Of a stretch of DNA of 64,000 nucleotides, positions 22,310 through 33,000 are shown one piece after another (position 1 is the stretch's first letter; the number at the start of each line of letters is the position of its first letter). Below the pieces are notes generated by a model. It ran no database searches. It saw nothing but the letters and a program-made list of their open reading frames with translations, and had not been told where the DNA came from. The position numbers and the translations under genes are program-made. The stretch comes from Crambe crambe (lineage: Eukaryota; Porifera; Demospongiae; Poecilosclerida; Crambeidae), in the NCBI GenBank assembly GCA_963924555.1, contig OZ004598.1, positions 2,876,501 through 2,940,500 of the forward strand. Reading direction: 5' to 3'.

Positions 22310-23110
22310 AGACATGGAAGGGAATCATTTCATCCTCAGCATGAATGACTCCCTAAATGGAAGGGGAGTCATTTCATCCTAGGCATGAATGGCTGCCTGA
22401 AAAAAACTATAGCCATGGAAGGAAGTCATTTCATCCTAGGCATAAATGACTCCAGGGGAGTCATTTCATCCTAGGCATGAATGACTCTCTGAAAAATCTA
22501 TAGCCATGGAAGAGAATCATTTCATCCTAGGCATGAATGACTCCCTGAAAAATTAATAGCCATGGAAGGGAATCATTTCATCCTCGGCATGATTGAAGGG
22601 GAGTCATTTCATCCTAGGCATGAATGACTCCCTGAAAATCTATAGCCATGGAAGAGAATCATTCCATCCTAGGCATGAATGACTACCAGAATATGCATGC
22701 ATTAAAGTTCAAAGGAAGATGCATCATATATAGTGCTTACACAAAGGACAGTTATAATAAAATATGCACAGTTTTGGTGAAACCAGTTCAAGCAATCTTC
22801 ACATTCCACCATATCTCTGGCATCATGCAGGCAGTCACAATATGCAGAATCTGACAGGAGCAGTAAATCCATGACACCATTTTTGTTGCTAGCCAGCTAT
22901 ATAGCTATACATAAAAATTGTCCCACAGGTTCATCATCATCTTCAGCATCAACTTCTTCCTGAGATAAATTAGCTAGCTACATGATTTATTGTGATCAGG
23001 CGCCAAGGCAGGAATGACCGTGTGGGGAGTCATTTCCACCAGGGGGGAGTCATTTATGCCTTAGGCAGGAATGACTGGGGGAGTCATTTTCCGGGGGGAG
23101 TCATCCGTGA
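22310..23110. repeat. Right subterminal array (GGAGTCAT units)
   Basis: About 22315-22685 holds eight or so units GGGGAGTCATTTCATCCTAG / GCATGAATGACTCCCTGAAA, separated by CTATAGCCATGGAA spacers. About 22995-23110 holds another cluster with GGGGGGAGTCATTTATGCC. The inverse of many left-side units, these probably mark transposase-binding repeats. Between the clusters is the second, degenerate 3' copy of the Ulp1-PHD gene. Confidence 0.7.
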
Positions 23111-24166
23111 CTTTGACACCGTGTCTAATATCTATGATTGGAGGAAAGGTTAAGAAGACTCCAAGGCTGGTGGTTGAGGGTGAGCAGGAACAAATGAACC
23201 TTATCAGGACTATTCATGATGTAGCTCATTTGGGCAAAGATAAAATTTTATCTCAACTCAAGGTATTATTGGCCAGAGATGTACAAGCAAGTGTATGATT
23301 ATGTAAGTTTGCTATAGTTAATATAGATAGTAGCCTACACTAGGAGGAGAGGCGCATGCCTCTCACGCTTCCCTCTGGATCCACCATGCATGCAGACTAG
23401 CTCTCATTTGCCAGCATACTTATTGATGGATTTTCCCTAGCAAAGCTATGTATTTAGCATTACAGTCCATAATGGGAATCATCGGGGAATGAAATTTTGG
23501 CCTTATAGTGGGGTGAATTTGCACTAAAAGAACATATTTTAGGACATAATGCAGTGTCTTTAATACAGATGGTGTCCCTATTTCAGGGGTGGCCTTTATA
23601 AGGGGTTCCACTATACTATTGTCATACATGAAAGGGGTTATAGAGGTTTTTCGACATAGTATGGTTTCTACTAATTATAGTCTTTACTGTATTATAAAAA
23701 TCTTAACAGATAACATTAATAAATAATAATTATTTTCAGATCCAATCTTGTGATATTTGCCAGCGGAAAAATCATAAATAAAAAAAACAACTTCTGCCTC
23801 TTTATGTCCTGTTCCAGTGAAAAGTAAAGTTTGGCATCAGCTGGGCATGGATCTCATTGGCCCCCTACGACCAACTCCTAGGGGATTTAAGTATATAATA
23901 ACCATTATTGATTACTATTCGAAGTGGGCTGAAGCTGGACCCCTAAAGGATAAAACAGCATCTTCAGTAGCTGAGTTCCTGTATATGGTTAGTTAAGGGG
24001 CATGCTTTAAATCAATAGCTATTTATTCTTTGTGTTTTTATGCTAGATGAGCTAGTATAGCTATTTTATAGCCCCAGCTTAATATTCAGAAAGTGGCCAC
24101 AGCACATTTCCCGATCTTGTAGCTAACTTCTTGTAATTATTATTTTTGCATGCGACTTAAAACATG

Positions 24167-24393
24167 CAGGGTTTCAACTGCAGGGGTGCAGGGGAAGCCC
24201 CCCCCCTCCAAAAAATAACAACAAAAAGAAACAGCTGAACTACCCTAGTGCATGTTGGTAAACCGAATGACTTCTAAGTAGTAACTTGGCTTGCACTCTG
24301 CAGACCCCTCCTACACTCTCCCCCTCACCATGTCTTTATGGTCACGTAATTCATGAGCTTCCCCTCAAGGTGAAGTTTCTAGATGAAACCCTG
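24167..24393. mobile_element. Small MITE with CAGGGTTTCA ends, in an intron of the integrase gene
   Basis: CAGGGTTTCAACT at 24167 and AGATGAAACCCTG ending 24393 form short inverted ends. CAGGG tips are common in hAT MITEs. A clear 8-bp duplication is not visible, so the assignment is tentative. Confidence 0.45.
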
Positions 24394-25477
24394 AAATGGT
24401 ATAAATAAAGGAATTAAAACACAATTTATACTTGAGCAAATGAGCAGATCTGTGTTGCTACATCCATGTAGCTGCTGTGGTGCTCTGCTACCAGGTGTTC
24501 TAAACTTCCACTTCCTTAGCAACAGCTCATCAGTAATAATTAATGAGGAGAGTACTGTGCTCCCATTAGCTACAACATTAATAAATTTAATACTTTTGGC
24601 CGCAATACATTTGATTTTTTTCTTCAGACGTTTTGTCGCTTTGGATGTCCTAATGTGATTATAAGCGACCAGGGGAGGGAATTTGTGAACACAATAACTG
24701 AAGAACTATTTAAAAAGACAAAAACAAAGCACCGCATTACTTCAGCATATCACCCTCAGGTATTTTACTATGAATTGCTACTTTTTTAAATTTATTTTTT
24801 TCTCAGCCATACGTACTTTAGACTAATGGCTTAACAGAAAGGCTAAATCAAACTTTGAGCCGTTCTCTCTCAAAATTGGTCAACAAAGATCACATTGATT
24901 GGGATCAAAAGTTAGATACTGTTCCATTTGCTTATCAGGAGCAAAAATCTACAGGTTTTTCACCATTCTACATGATGTTTCATCGAAAACCAAGTGATTC
25001 CGAATTATTTTGCTTTACTAGTGATGGTGAAGCTGACAAGATTTTGAAGAGTTTATTGATAACATGCTTGATGTTTGTGATGGTATAAAAGAAACTGCTA
25101 CAAAGAACATTGCCAAGGCACAAACCAAGCAAAAGGAATATTTCGATAAAAGACACGACACAGAAGTAAGTATAAACTCCAACATGGCATTTTGCTAATT
25201 CTTTTGAACTTGCAGGAACTGAAACCTGGCACTAAAGTCTTAGTTGAGAACACCTACCAGAAACAAAGAAAGGGAGGGAAATGGGAAGATCTTTACAAAG
25301 GTCCTTATGTTATACATGAATGTCTGGGGAAAGGAGTCTACACTCTGAAGAAAATGGATGGCATAGTGCTAAAGAGTAAACCACCTGAAGGTAACTTTAC
25401 TGTAATAGAAAGCACACAATGAAATTGTTTTGTTATAGTTGATTAGAACACTACCGTATTTCCTCCAATAAAAGCCA

Positions 25478-26885
25478 GGGCCTCTGTTTCCTTTATGAAA
25501 CATCAACTGCTAGTCATGCACTTAGTGAATGACCATTGAACTTTATGGCTTGCTATTTATTTGAAGCCAGGCGTTTAAGGTCCAGCACCAGGCTTCTAAA
25601 ATTAATGAGGTGTTTTATTTGAAGGTTATACACTTGCACTGAAGGACCTTTAAACTAAGATTTAATTATTGGGTCAGACTTCAATTGAAGTGATCTATAG
25701 CTCTTCAAACACATGAGTAGAGGAGAGTAATCCACAGTCTCCACATGTGACTATAAGACAAGTTAAAGTGTAGTTGCTATTGTGCTAGCTAACCAGTTTC
25801 TGTCACTTCAATGCTCACTAGCTTCCTCAAACATTCACCTGTAGAGCTATAAAGTTATGATAATTAGAATAATCATACTAATTGTCATTTATACCTTTGG
25901 GATAATTTTTTGAGAATGCCTTCCTGAAACTCCATCAAGAGTTCATGAGCATCCTATTGTCTACCATAAGCAAGCTCATAGCTTATAGATGGACACAGTT
26001 CAATCACAAAAGATGTGGTAACGAACACTCTAATTATGATCATTGTGTGTTCCTACCCCACAGATTGTGCAGGAAGGAAGTTGGATCCAGCACACTGGGC
26101 TGAAAACTGTACTTATAATTTTATCATAGAGCATCTCTAACTCCCGAACACGGCAACTGGTTCCTGTGGATCAAACACTATTATTTTTAGCTTTAGACTC
26201 TCACATATCAGACCACTATGGTATACACCAACCATGAATGTTAAGTATAGTAGTATCCTATTTAAGACATGATTGGAATTTAAAGTAGGGGTCTATAGTC
26301 CCATTTACACGGGACCTAGGATCTGGATTCGAATCCAGTTCACAGTCGTGATCAGGATCTGGGTTGATGGATTTACATGGATGGATATCAGGATCTGGAT
26401 AAGTGGTCCGGCTAAAGATACACGAGGGCCAGATAATGTTGGTCTATTGTATGATTAATCGATTAGCTATAGCACTGTTGTAACTTTACTGTATCATTAT
26501 ACCATGTGATACACACTGACAGGACTCTTTATGACTTGTAAACAGCCACTCACAGAAGTACTTAAGCTGACATGTATTAAAATAGCTGTAAACAATGCTA
26601 TATAGCAATTATTCTTTGGGTTTGAAATTTGGAGGCTTGATATCATAATTCCAGGTAAGCTTAACTTGGTCTTATTTTTCCCAACCCTGGCCTTTCTTCC
26701 CAACTTCAAATGCTTCCTTTGTGCTTTTTGGCTAAGCCTGGTCTTTCTACCAAGCTCATGACCTTCCAGCAGATCAGATAATTCCCGCCAATACCGCGCT
26801 CTCAACTGCGCATGCGCAATATGACTGCAGGAACTATTTGATGCAATGCTACTGTAATGGTCCGGTTTGCCGGACCAATAGCCAC
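25478..26885. repeat. Dispersed 1.3-1.4 kb repeat, copy 2
   Basis: Second copy of 8462-9735, same orientation, with several extra short insertions (for example around 25560-25610, 25920-26000 and 26745-26785). It begins a few bases after a TACCGTATTTCCTCC-like segment that copy 1 lacks. No terminal inverted repeats or coding sequence. Confidence 0.75.
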
Positions 26886-27092
26886 TTCGATACAAATATG
26901 CTCTGTTGGGCATGTGTAAACAACTCAAGTATTCCATGCCAAAGGAAACCTGATGATGGTGTATATTGAATTACTCAAGTAGATTTATCCAACACTATAT
27001 AAAATAATTATACTCGAAATTAAGACAAAGTATTTAGTTGAGAAATCGGTTAATAGTACAATTAAATGGCTAAGTGTTTAAGGTATACATGA

Positions 27093-30000
27093 CTATCGCC
27101 TTCCACCTCTGCCACGTCCTCTTCCACGACCACGACCCCTACCTCTTCCACGACCTCTTCCCATAACAACTATGAAAGAAAAGAAAAATCATGTAATAGT
27201 TATTCCAAATTTGGAGAATCTCGACATGACAGTGAGCAACCAAATAATACAAATAGAAACAGCATTATTGTGGATAAAAAACCCATCAACCCGGCATGCA
27301 AGCCGTAAAAGCATATAGTAGTAATAATCAACAAGTAGGGATGGCAGGTTAAAGATCAAAGGACTGTATACAGGTTCTCAGAAGGCTACAGTGAATCATT
27401 ACAGAAGAACAAAAATCTAAAATTCATAAGATGACCAAGATTCTATTTCATAATTCAGTGATAATGACAGCACTTAGAACACTAGCTAATCTTTTTCCTC
27501 CATTCTTTGAAATTATAATGTGTGTGCTAGATCATAGACTACTCTTATCACTCAGGGATATTAGATTCACAAATCCATCTACCGGTAGTCTTTCAGATTC
27601 ATCTGCATCCTCAACCTCCAAGTACAGCTCAACACTTCAAGCCTTGACTTGCTGATAAATAATCATTAAGCTGCTAAGCTATTGGAAAACTATGTATATC
27701 AAGAAACTACTGTCCCTGCATACACATAGAAGAATGAACTTTTGCATTTGTACATAAAACCATAAAGAAAGGGCAAAAAAAAAAACAACAACAACAAAAA
27801 AACAACAAAACAAAAAAACATTTCCATGAAATGCTACATACTAAATAATCAAAGTGTATTTCTTCCCTGTGTACCACCTCTCTAAAGTACCTTCGTCCTT
27901 CTCCATGCTATTAACATCATGAATCTAGTAACTACAAACCACCAAGAGAAGACGCTGAAGGTAGCGTAGTTAGCTGTGTATAAACTGCTTAGTTCATACA
28001 CAAGCCAGTTGGCTCTAGTATGGTAGTAGTAAGAATTAAGATGGGAAGAATAAAGCCCTAGAGTATATATTTTACATCACATTATCTCAACCCCCTTTTT
28101 TCAATGGCCAATCAAGAAGTAGAATTCACTGGGAAATGAATGCATATGTAAAGATTGTCACATGAACAAAATTATTCAGGGTAGAGGGTCCGGAGTTTCG
28201 AACTAGAGTCTAGTCGGACAACTTTCCTGAAGCACAAATTAGAGCAACAAAGTACTGAAGGTAGTGTAGATGGCTTAGCAGGTTATACTTCCAAGAGCCT
28301 ACTTGTTCTGGTAATTTTCCACATGATTTTACTCCAAATGATTTTTTCTACATGAAATGAGGTGTCTTACTGGTGAATAGTCTGTGAGTAAGTGTCTTAC
28401 TAGGTAAGAGACCTAGCCACACTACTAAAACATGGCTTCATGAGACTGAGCATCTGATTAAGGACTACACATCAAAGCATGCTATGCATACCATTTTCTA
28501 AAACAAGTAAATGACTTGTGGGATTCCAGCTTGAATACATTGTGCAGTAGATTGCAAAACAAAAACTACAAAAAAAACAACAAACAAACAAACAAACAAA
28601 CTTTGTGGCTAACTCATGAGCAGCTCATGACCCTTTGACCCACAAGCCTCCCAAGCTTACGAGTCTTCACTAACTATCGTGAGCAGTGTTCACAAGCCGG
28701 TTTATGACATGAGCTTTTAAAACCCCACAAGAGTGGTAACTCATGTAGTTCATCCGGCTAACGGTCAGCCATGGAGATGACTAAACACTCACGAAGATTA
28801 GGAAGATGACTAACCACAAACTCAGCCAGGACAAATCACACTGGAAGGTAAGTCTCAACTTTAGAAGTCAATTTTTATAAGTGACAAACAATGATTTGCT
28901 CAAATAATGAGTTAGATTTCCTGACCCAGCTTTGGCCACAGACCATTTGTGATCTAATTGTAAAGGAGACCAAGTCGCAAGAGACATTGTAATTGGGTTA
29001 AACTAAGAATGAACTGTACACATTCATTGAAATTGCCAAGAATAGGGGATATTTGGAATAGAATACTTGATATAGTTACAATAGTACTTAATTTTCGAGG
29101 GATTTATAAAAATTTAGTGACTCTCCACATGAAGTAGGGAAGATTTAGTGGCAATAACCTATTAAAAACTGAACCAAAAAATATTGATGAAATGTATTTT
29201 AGTACTTTTGTAATAGATTAATTGTGGCAATTTATGGATGGCAATAGTTTTCGGACACTTAAACTTTAACCTCTTGTAGAAGTTGCTCGTTTTAGGTGGA
29301 AAAATTGAAATTTTGCTGACTTAGACTTTGAGGTCACAACTCAGCAAGTTTGTATGATCAGGAGTGCATATATGCGCATGGTGGTAGGGTTTAGTGACTT
29401 AATTTTATTTTATGACCAAAAAAGTGAAAGTCTGATAGCTGGGCATAAAAAAATGCCACTTTACAATAAGTAAAAATAAATAAAAAATCTATCATGATAT
29501 CAAAAGAATGGAAATTTACAGCTCTACACAAATATACTATTGATCAAGTGATCAGAAAAATACAGTGCCACTTATTTCGATTCAAACACTGTGCACTCAT
29601 GAAGGTAGTTACTGGACAGTGTTCTGATGATCCTGTTTAAACATATTAGGCTGTGAGAAAGAGGGGAAATTGGGCATTTAAAGATTTGGAGAAGGCTACA
29701 GAAGAGGTACAGGAGGGCAAACTGTCTATCAGGGGAGCAGCAATCAAATATGATATTGTTCATGATCATGCCAGCCTCAAGGTAAAGGGAGGTGTCATGT
29801 CCAGGTACATCACCTGTATTAACAAAAGAAGAAGAGGGGGAGTTAGTACAGTGGGTGATAAAGATGTCACAAATAGGCTATGGCCAGTGTAAGCAGCAGG
29901 TGTGTACAATGGTAAAGAGAATATTTGATCAAAACGGAAGGCCCAATCTTTTACAAACAACCTCCCAGGGAAAGACTAGTGGCACACCTTTCTGAAGCGA

Positions 30001-33000
30001 CACCCAGAAATAACTTTGCGTACACCTCAAGCTATAGAAACATACAGAGCAAAATCATGTACTCCAAGTGCCATGAACAAGTGGTATACAGATTTTGAGC
30101 AATTTTTGTAAGTTCACAATTTAGTGGATAGACCCACTCAAATATGGAATTGCGATGAGAGTGGCTTCTCGCTATGTCCAAAGTCTGGAAAAGTATTAGC
30201 ACAGAGAGGTTCTGCAATTGTTTATCATTCAAGCAGCAGCAAAGGACAAATCACCACCACATTAGCATGCATTAGTGTGGCAGGTGGAATAATTCCACCT
30301 ATGTATGCTTTTCCAGGAGTATATCCTATGGAAGGTTGTGTGGAGGGAGCTTATTTTGGGAAATCGGAGAACGGCTGGATTACCCAAGAGTTATTTTATG
30401 GCTGGGTAACCAAACATTTAGTGAGAAACCTTGTCCTGTCTGCATCTTGGTTGATGGACATACTTCCCACCAGATTTTGCCAGGAAAATGGAATTCTCCT
30501 GTATTGCCTGCCTCCCCATTCCTCCCACACTACCCAACCCCTGGATGTGGGATTTTTCTCTGCCTTAAAAGGTGCATGGAAGAAGGCAGTAATGAGTTAT
30601 AACACTGACCACCCAGGAGTGACGGTAAGCAAGACCACATTTTCCCGTGTATTCAGAGAGGCATACATCCAAATAGTGAAGCCTGAAACTATCATCAATG
30701 CCTTCAAACACTAAGGGATATACCCCCTAATAGGCATGATATTGATGAGAGGAAGCTCTGCCCAGCACAAGTGAACCATCAGAAGGAAAAAACAGAGCCC
30801 TACAAGCCAGTTGCGGCTAAGAAGCTAGCTATAATTGCTCTGGAAGGGGAGTTTGACAAAGAAAGAGTGAATAAATATGAGAGGTGCTTGGAGGAAGGGT
30901 ATGACTGTGAAGGTGATCAACTCTACCTCACATGGAAAAAGTTTGAAGCAGCAGTGTACGTGTAATCACACACCCTTGGAGGACCTTACGAGTAAGAGTG
31001 TACCTTCAGCACAGAAAGACCTTTTTCAAGTTCCTTCTTTCTCCTCAGAGAAGGAACCCAAAACAATCCATGGAACAGCTTGCTGCCCAAGCATATTTCT
31101 GGAAGTGAGGTGATAAAAATTCTTGAAGAGCAGAAGGCAAAGAAGGAAATAGAAGAAAGGAAAAGGGAAGACAGAGAGAAGAGCGTAGGAAGAAAAAAGA
31201 GTTAGAGGAAAAGGAAAAGGCGGAATAACGTCTAAAACAGAGAGAAGAGGAAAAAATAAAGAAAGAGAGAAAGCAGAGTGTAACAAAAGGAGAAGAGAAA
31301 CAAAAAGGATCAAAAGTTGAGTCAGTTGATGAATGCAAGTGCCCAACATGTGGTATTCTATACACAGAGGATTGTGAGACCAGTGAAACCTGGATTGGAT
31401 GCGACATTTGTGATCACTGCCAGTAACTGCCTCCTCTGCATGACACTGCTTATTCTTAGCCAGAAGCCAGCACTACAGAGTTAACTCAACTCTTTCTGGC
31501 TACATGTTCAGTAGGCTTTAGGCTTCCAAAAAAGCCATGTTGCCTGGAGTTTAATTCTGTTCAGCTGGTAAAATGACTGTAAACCTTAAGTGTCCGTAAA
31601 CTACCTCCATTAATCTAATAGTATCAGTTTATCAGAGAGTGCGGTAGCACTCTCTATGTAGGGATGACTCGGACGGCCGCGCGCGCCGCCTATAGACTAA
31701 TACAAAAGTGAAATTCTAGTTCCCCCACTTAGACCTAACAAAAGCTACTGTGAATGATTATCCAGCCTACTAGAGCCTACTATAATGTGCAGACCAAGTT
31801 TCAGGACCAGGGAGCTTACCGTTTCAGAAATACGGCAAGTAGGTAAATCGCTAGATTCTTCTTCTTCTCTATTATTATTATTCTTCTGATTATTATTCTC
31901 CTTAGATAACCATATTTCTCGAACCGCTCAAGCTACAGCTATGATTTCTGGACAAATCCACTCCAAATTCTACGAATTACGATCTTTTCTACTGATCCTC
32001 GAAAGAGTCGATGAAAAAGGAGACACTACGGAGCACAGCACTCGACTAATTCAATTAGGAAGCCATCTTTTCTATAATACGCATGCGCATGTATTTGATA
32101 TCTAATTATTCGAAATTATAATATTATTCAGCTATCTCTAGCTCTCTAGCTAGCTAGTTAGCTCTCTCTAGCTAGCTAGTTAGCTCTAGATAATGGACTA
32201 CACTATCGACTCGGGGATTTAGATTCACCAATCCAGCTACCGGTAGACATCTTCGACCTCCAAGTATAGCTCAACAATAATAGTCTCGCGAGCCAGCCCA
32301 CCTATTTTTTTCGCGGGCGGTGGAAAAATAAGGGTCTGGTCAAACTCGCATGGTCGAGTTGTTCTGAGTGTCCAGATTTTTTCTGGACGGATGTATGTAA
32401 CGCGTCATATTTCGTAATGGGGTGTGGCTTCAAGATATCCTGTGGGTAAGGTAACCGAAGTACACAAAAACAGTCACAGCTTCTATTTGCTTTTCATTTA
32501 TACTGCTTGTAGCCCAACAATTCAGCACTCTCCAAGATAGCCCTTTTCAAAGCCACGATCTTCTGCAGATCTGCTCGAGCAACATTGCACGCGCGATTAT
32601 TCACAATGACGCATGACGTCAGACTAAGGATCCGGCCAGCCAGTATTGCTGACTCTGCAGAACAACTCGACCATGCGAATTTGACCAGACCCTTACTTTT
32701 CCACCGCCCTGCGAAAAAAATAAGTGGGCTGGCTTGCGAGACTACAACAATAACACAACACCTTGACTCGTTGCTATGCTATTGGAGAACTATTCTTCCA
32801 TCTGTCCCCTGCATAGAAGAATGAACTCTATACATAGCTAAAACCATAAAAGAGAGGAAAAAAGACCAGGAACAAGTAAGGGAAAAAGCATTTCATGAAA
32901 TGAAAAAAGATGTAGGGATGACCACTGCTCAAAAAAGTAAGGAAACAAGAAGGATGGAAATGGGATCAATCTTTTTGTTCTGAATATCCAGCCAATAATC

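Larger units (their letters stand above)
20234..23119. mobile_element. Ulp1-PHD element with inverted GACTCC/GGAGTC arrays
   Basis: It lies exactly in the right terminal repeat of the P-like element: GTTCCG before it and GTGTCTAATATC after it restore the uninterrupted tip. Its own ends, GGTGTCATAGTCA and TGACTTTGACACC when read outward, are inverted with small differences. The target duplication is short (2-3 bp, CG or CCG) and uncertain. The left side carries arrays with GACTCC on the plus strand, and the right side carries mostly GGAGTCAT, so the subterminal arrays are roughly inverted. The only gene is a broken minus-strand Ulp1-PHD gene. Superfamily not assigned. Confidence 0.6.
16336..23136. 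mobile_element. P-like element (6.8 kb with nested insertions), perfect 7-bp TSD
   Basis: Left tip CATAGATATTAGACACGG...AGGATTGGAAAC at 16336. The right tip GTTTCCAATCCTGTTCC starts at about 20214, is interrupted, and ends GTGTCTAATATCTATG at 23136. ATTGGAG is duplicated exactly at 16329-16335 and 23137-23143, inside the integrase coding exon. Two nested elements (18364-20045 and about 20234-23119) account for some 4.6 kb. The remaining interior has two small open frames, 16569-16721 (50 aa) and a 28-codon frame from 17168 starting MAEYIDIATSTGDG, but no transposase core. Confidence 0.85.
16188..25422 (+). pseudogene. Intron-containing retroviral-type integrase gene (Ginger/KRBA2 type), interrupted
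   Basis: The ATG at 16188 starts MAESEYQYSYTAIKDYLADG, and the frame runs to 16335, where a P-like element is inserted with duplication of ATTGGAG. It resumes at 23144. Visible exons are 16188-16335 plus 23144-23302, 23740-23987, 24628-24759, 24822-25165 and 25216-25422, all with GT/AG borders. Domains in order: zinc-binding HxxxH-CxxC (HDVAHLGKDKIL, then CDICQ), integrase core with D (GMDLIGPL), D (ISDQGREF) and E (GLTERLNQ), and a C-terminal SH3-like part (LKPGTKVLVENTYQ). Damage: frame shifts near 23262, 23790 and 25043 and a TAA after CQRKNHK. Integrases with introns and no reverse transcriptase nearby suggest a Ginger-type DNA transposon or a domesticated relative rather than an LTR retroelement. 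No element ends were found. Confidence 0.7.

Noticed and set aside
22118-22315. Minus-strand frames upstream of the Ulp1 exon
   Set aside because: No protein-like composition; the acceptor at 22078 shows this is intron.
20240-23110. CRISPR-like array of GACTCC repeats
   Set aside because: Units vary in length and orientation, many are palindromic and joined without unique spacers, and the context is a eukaryotic transposon.
31026-31407. Minus-strand hydrophobic frames rich in Phe, Leu and Ser
   Set aside because: Antisense of the Lys/Glu coiled coil of the pogo transposase.
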